Below, in pieces: positions 5,251 through 5,304 of a stretch of DNA of 5,304 nucleotides. Position 1 is the stretch's first letter. Every line of letters starts with the position of its first letter. Where the stretch lies: positions 1 to 5,304 of the forward strand of contig CABSIM010000074.1 of NCBI GenBank assembly GCA_902477765.1, given 5' to 3'. Source of the DNA: an uncultured Clostridiaceae bacterium (GTDB taxonomy: Bacteria > Bacillota > Clostridia > Lachnospirales > Lachnospiraceae). The notes below the pieces were generated by a model. That model saw only the letters and a list, made by a program, of their open reading frames with translations, was not told the origin of the DNA and searched no databases. The position numbers and the translations under genes were made by a program.

Positions 5251-5304
5251 GCGTCAGTAGCTCAGCTGGATAGAGCATACGGCTACGGACCGTAGTGTCG
5301 GGAG
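5251..5304 (+). tRNA. tRNA-Arg (anticodon ACG), 3' end cut by window edge
   Basis: The acceptor 5' strand is GCGTCAG (5251-5257), followed by TA. The D arm is GCTC (5260-5263) and GAGC (5273-5276) around AGCTGGATA. The anticodon stem TACGG (5278-5282) with CCGTA (5290-5294) encloses the loop CTACGGA with anticodon ACG at 5285-5287. The variable region is GTGTC, and the window ends in the first strand of the T stem (GGGAG). The ACG anticodon, with A34 normally edited to inosine by TadA, reads CGU, CGC and CGA arginine codons. The T loop, second half of the acceptor stem and terminator lie outside. Confidence 0.95.

Noticed and set aside
1..5304. CRISPR array, transposase, inverted-repeat-bounded insertion sequence, toxin-antitoxin or defence system
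   Set aside because: No spaced direct repeats, terminal inverted repeats, transposase motifs or small paired genes were found; all coding space is explained by four housekeeping or accessory enzymes and transporters.

Overview
The window reads as chromosomal DNA of a low-to-mid GC Firmicute, most likely a gut Clostridia of the Lachnospiraceae type. The grounds are strong GGAGG-type ribosome binding sites, canonical sigma-A promoters, tRNA genes without an encoded CCA, and protein versions (M15 peptidase with cell-wall-binding repeats, NimA-like flavoprotein, AbgB-like amidohydrolase) that resemble those of that family. This taxonomic placement is inference from recall, not from a search.

Layout: the window opens inside tRNA-Leu(UAA) (1-81), closed by a clean rho-independent terminator (83-112). 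Four protein genes follow, all on the plus strand: an M15C (VanY/CwlK-like) peptidoglycan peptidase with cell-wall-binding repeats (276-1043); a NimA-like flavin-binding protein of the pyridoxamine phosphate oxidase superfamily (1155-1640); an AbgB-like M20D amidohydrolase (1682-3124); and a CPA2-type cation:proton antiporter with a long lysine-rich tail (3436-5082). A tRNA-Arg(ACG) gene with its own near-consensus promoter begins at 5251 and runs off the end.

Transcription units: the flavoprotein gene has an excellent promoter whose -35 overlaps the stop codon of the peptidase gene, and an 80-nt leader with a very stable GC hairpin. The amidohydrolase follows after 41 nt and is probably co-transcribed with it; an inverted repeat at 3181-3226 probably ends that unit. 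The antiporter has its own promoter at 3351-3378. No convincing terminator is visible between the antiporter stop and tRNA-Arg.

The four proteins do not form an obvious pathway. The peptidase looks like a phage-type endolysin or a domesticated relative, the flavoprotein is a probable redox or detoxification enzyme, the amidohydrolase salvages or degrades aminoacyl-aromatic amides such as p-aminobenzoyl-glutamate, and the antiporter handles Na+ or K+ against H+. I see no CRISPR array, transposase, toxin-antitoxin pair or defence system. The most unusual features are the EF-hand-like insertion in the peptidase, the leader hairpins of the flavoprotein gene, and the purine-rich, GKK-repeating antiporter tail.
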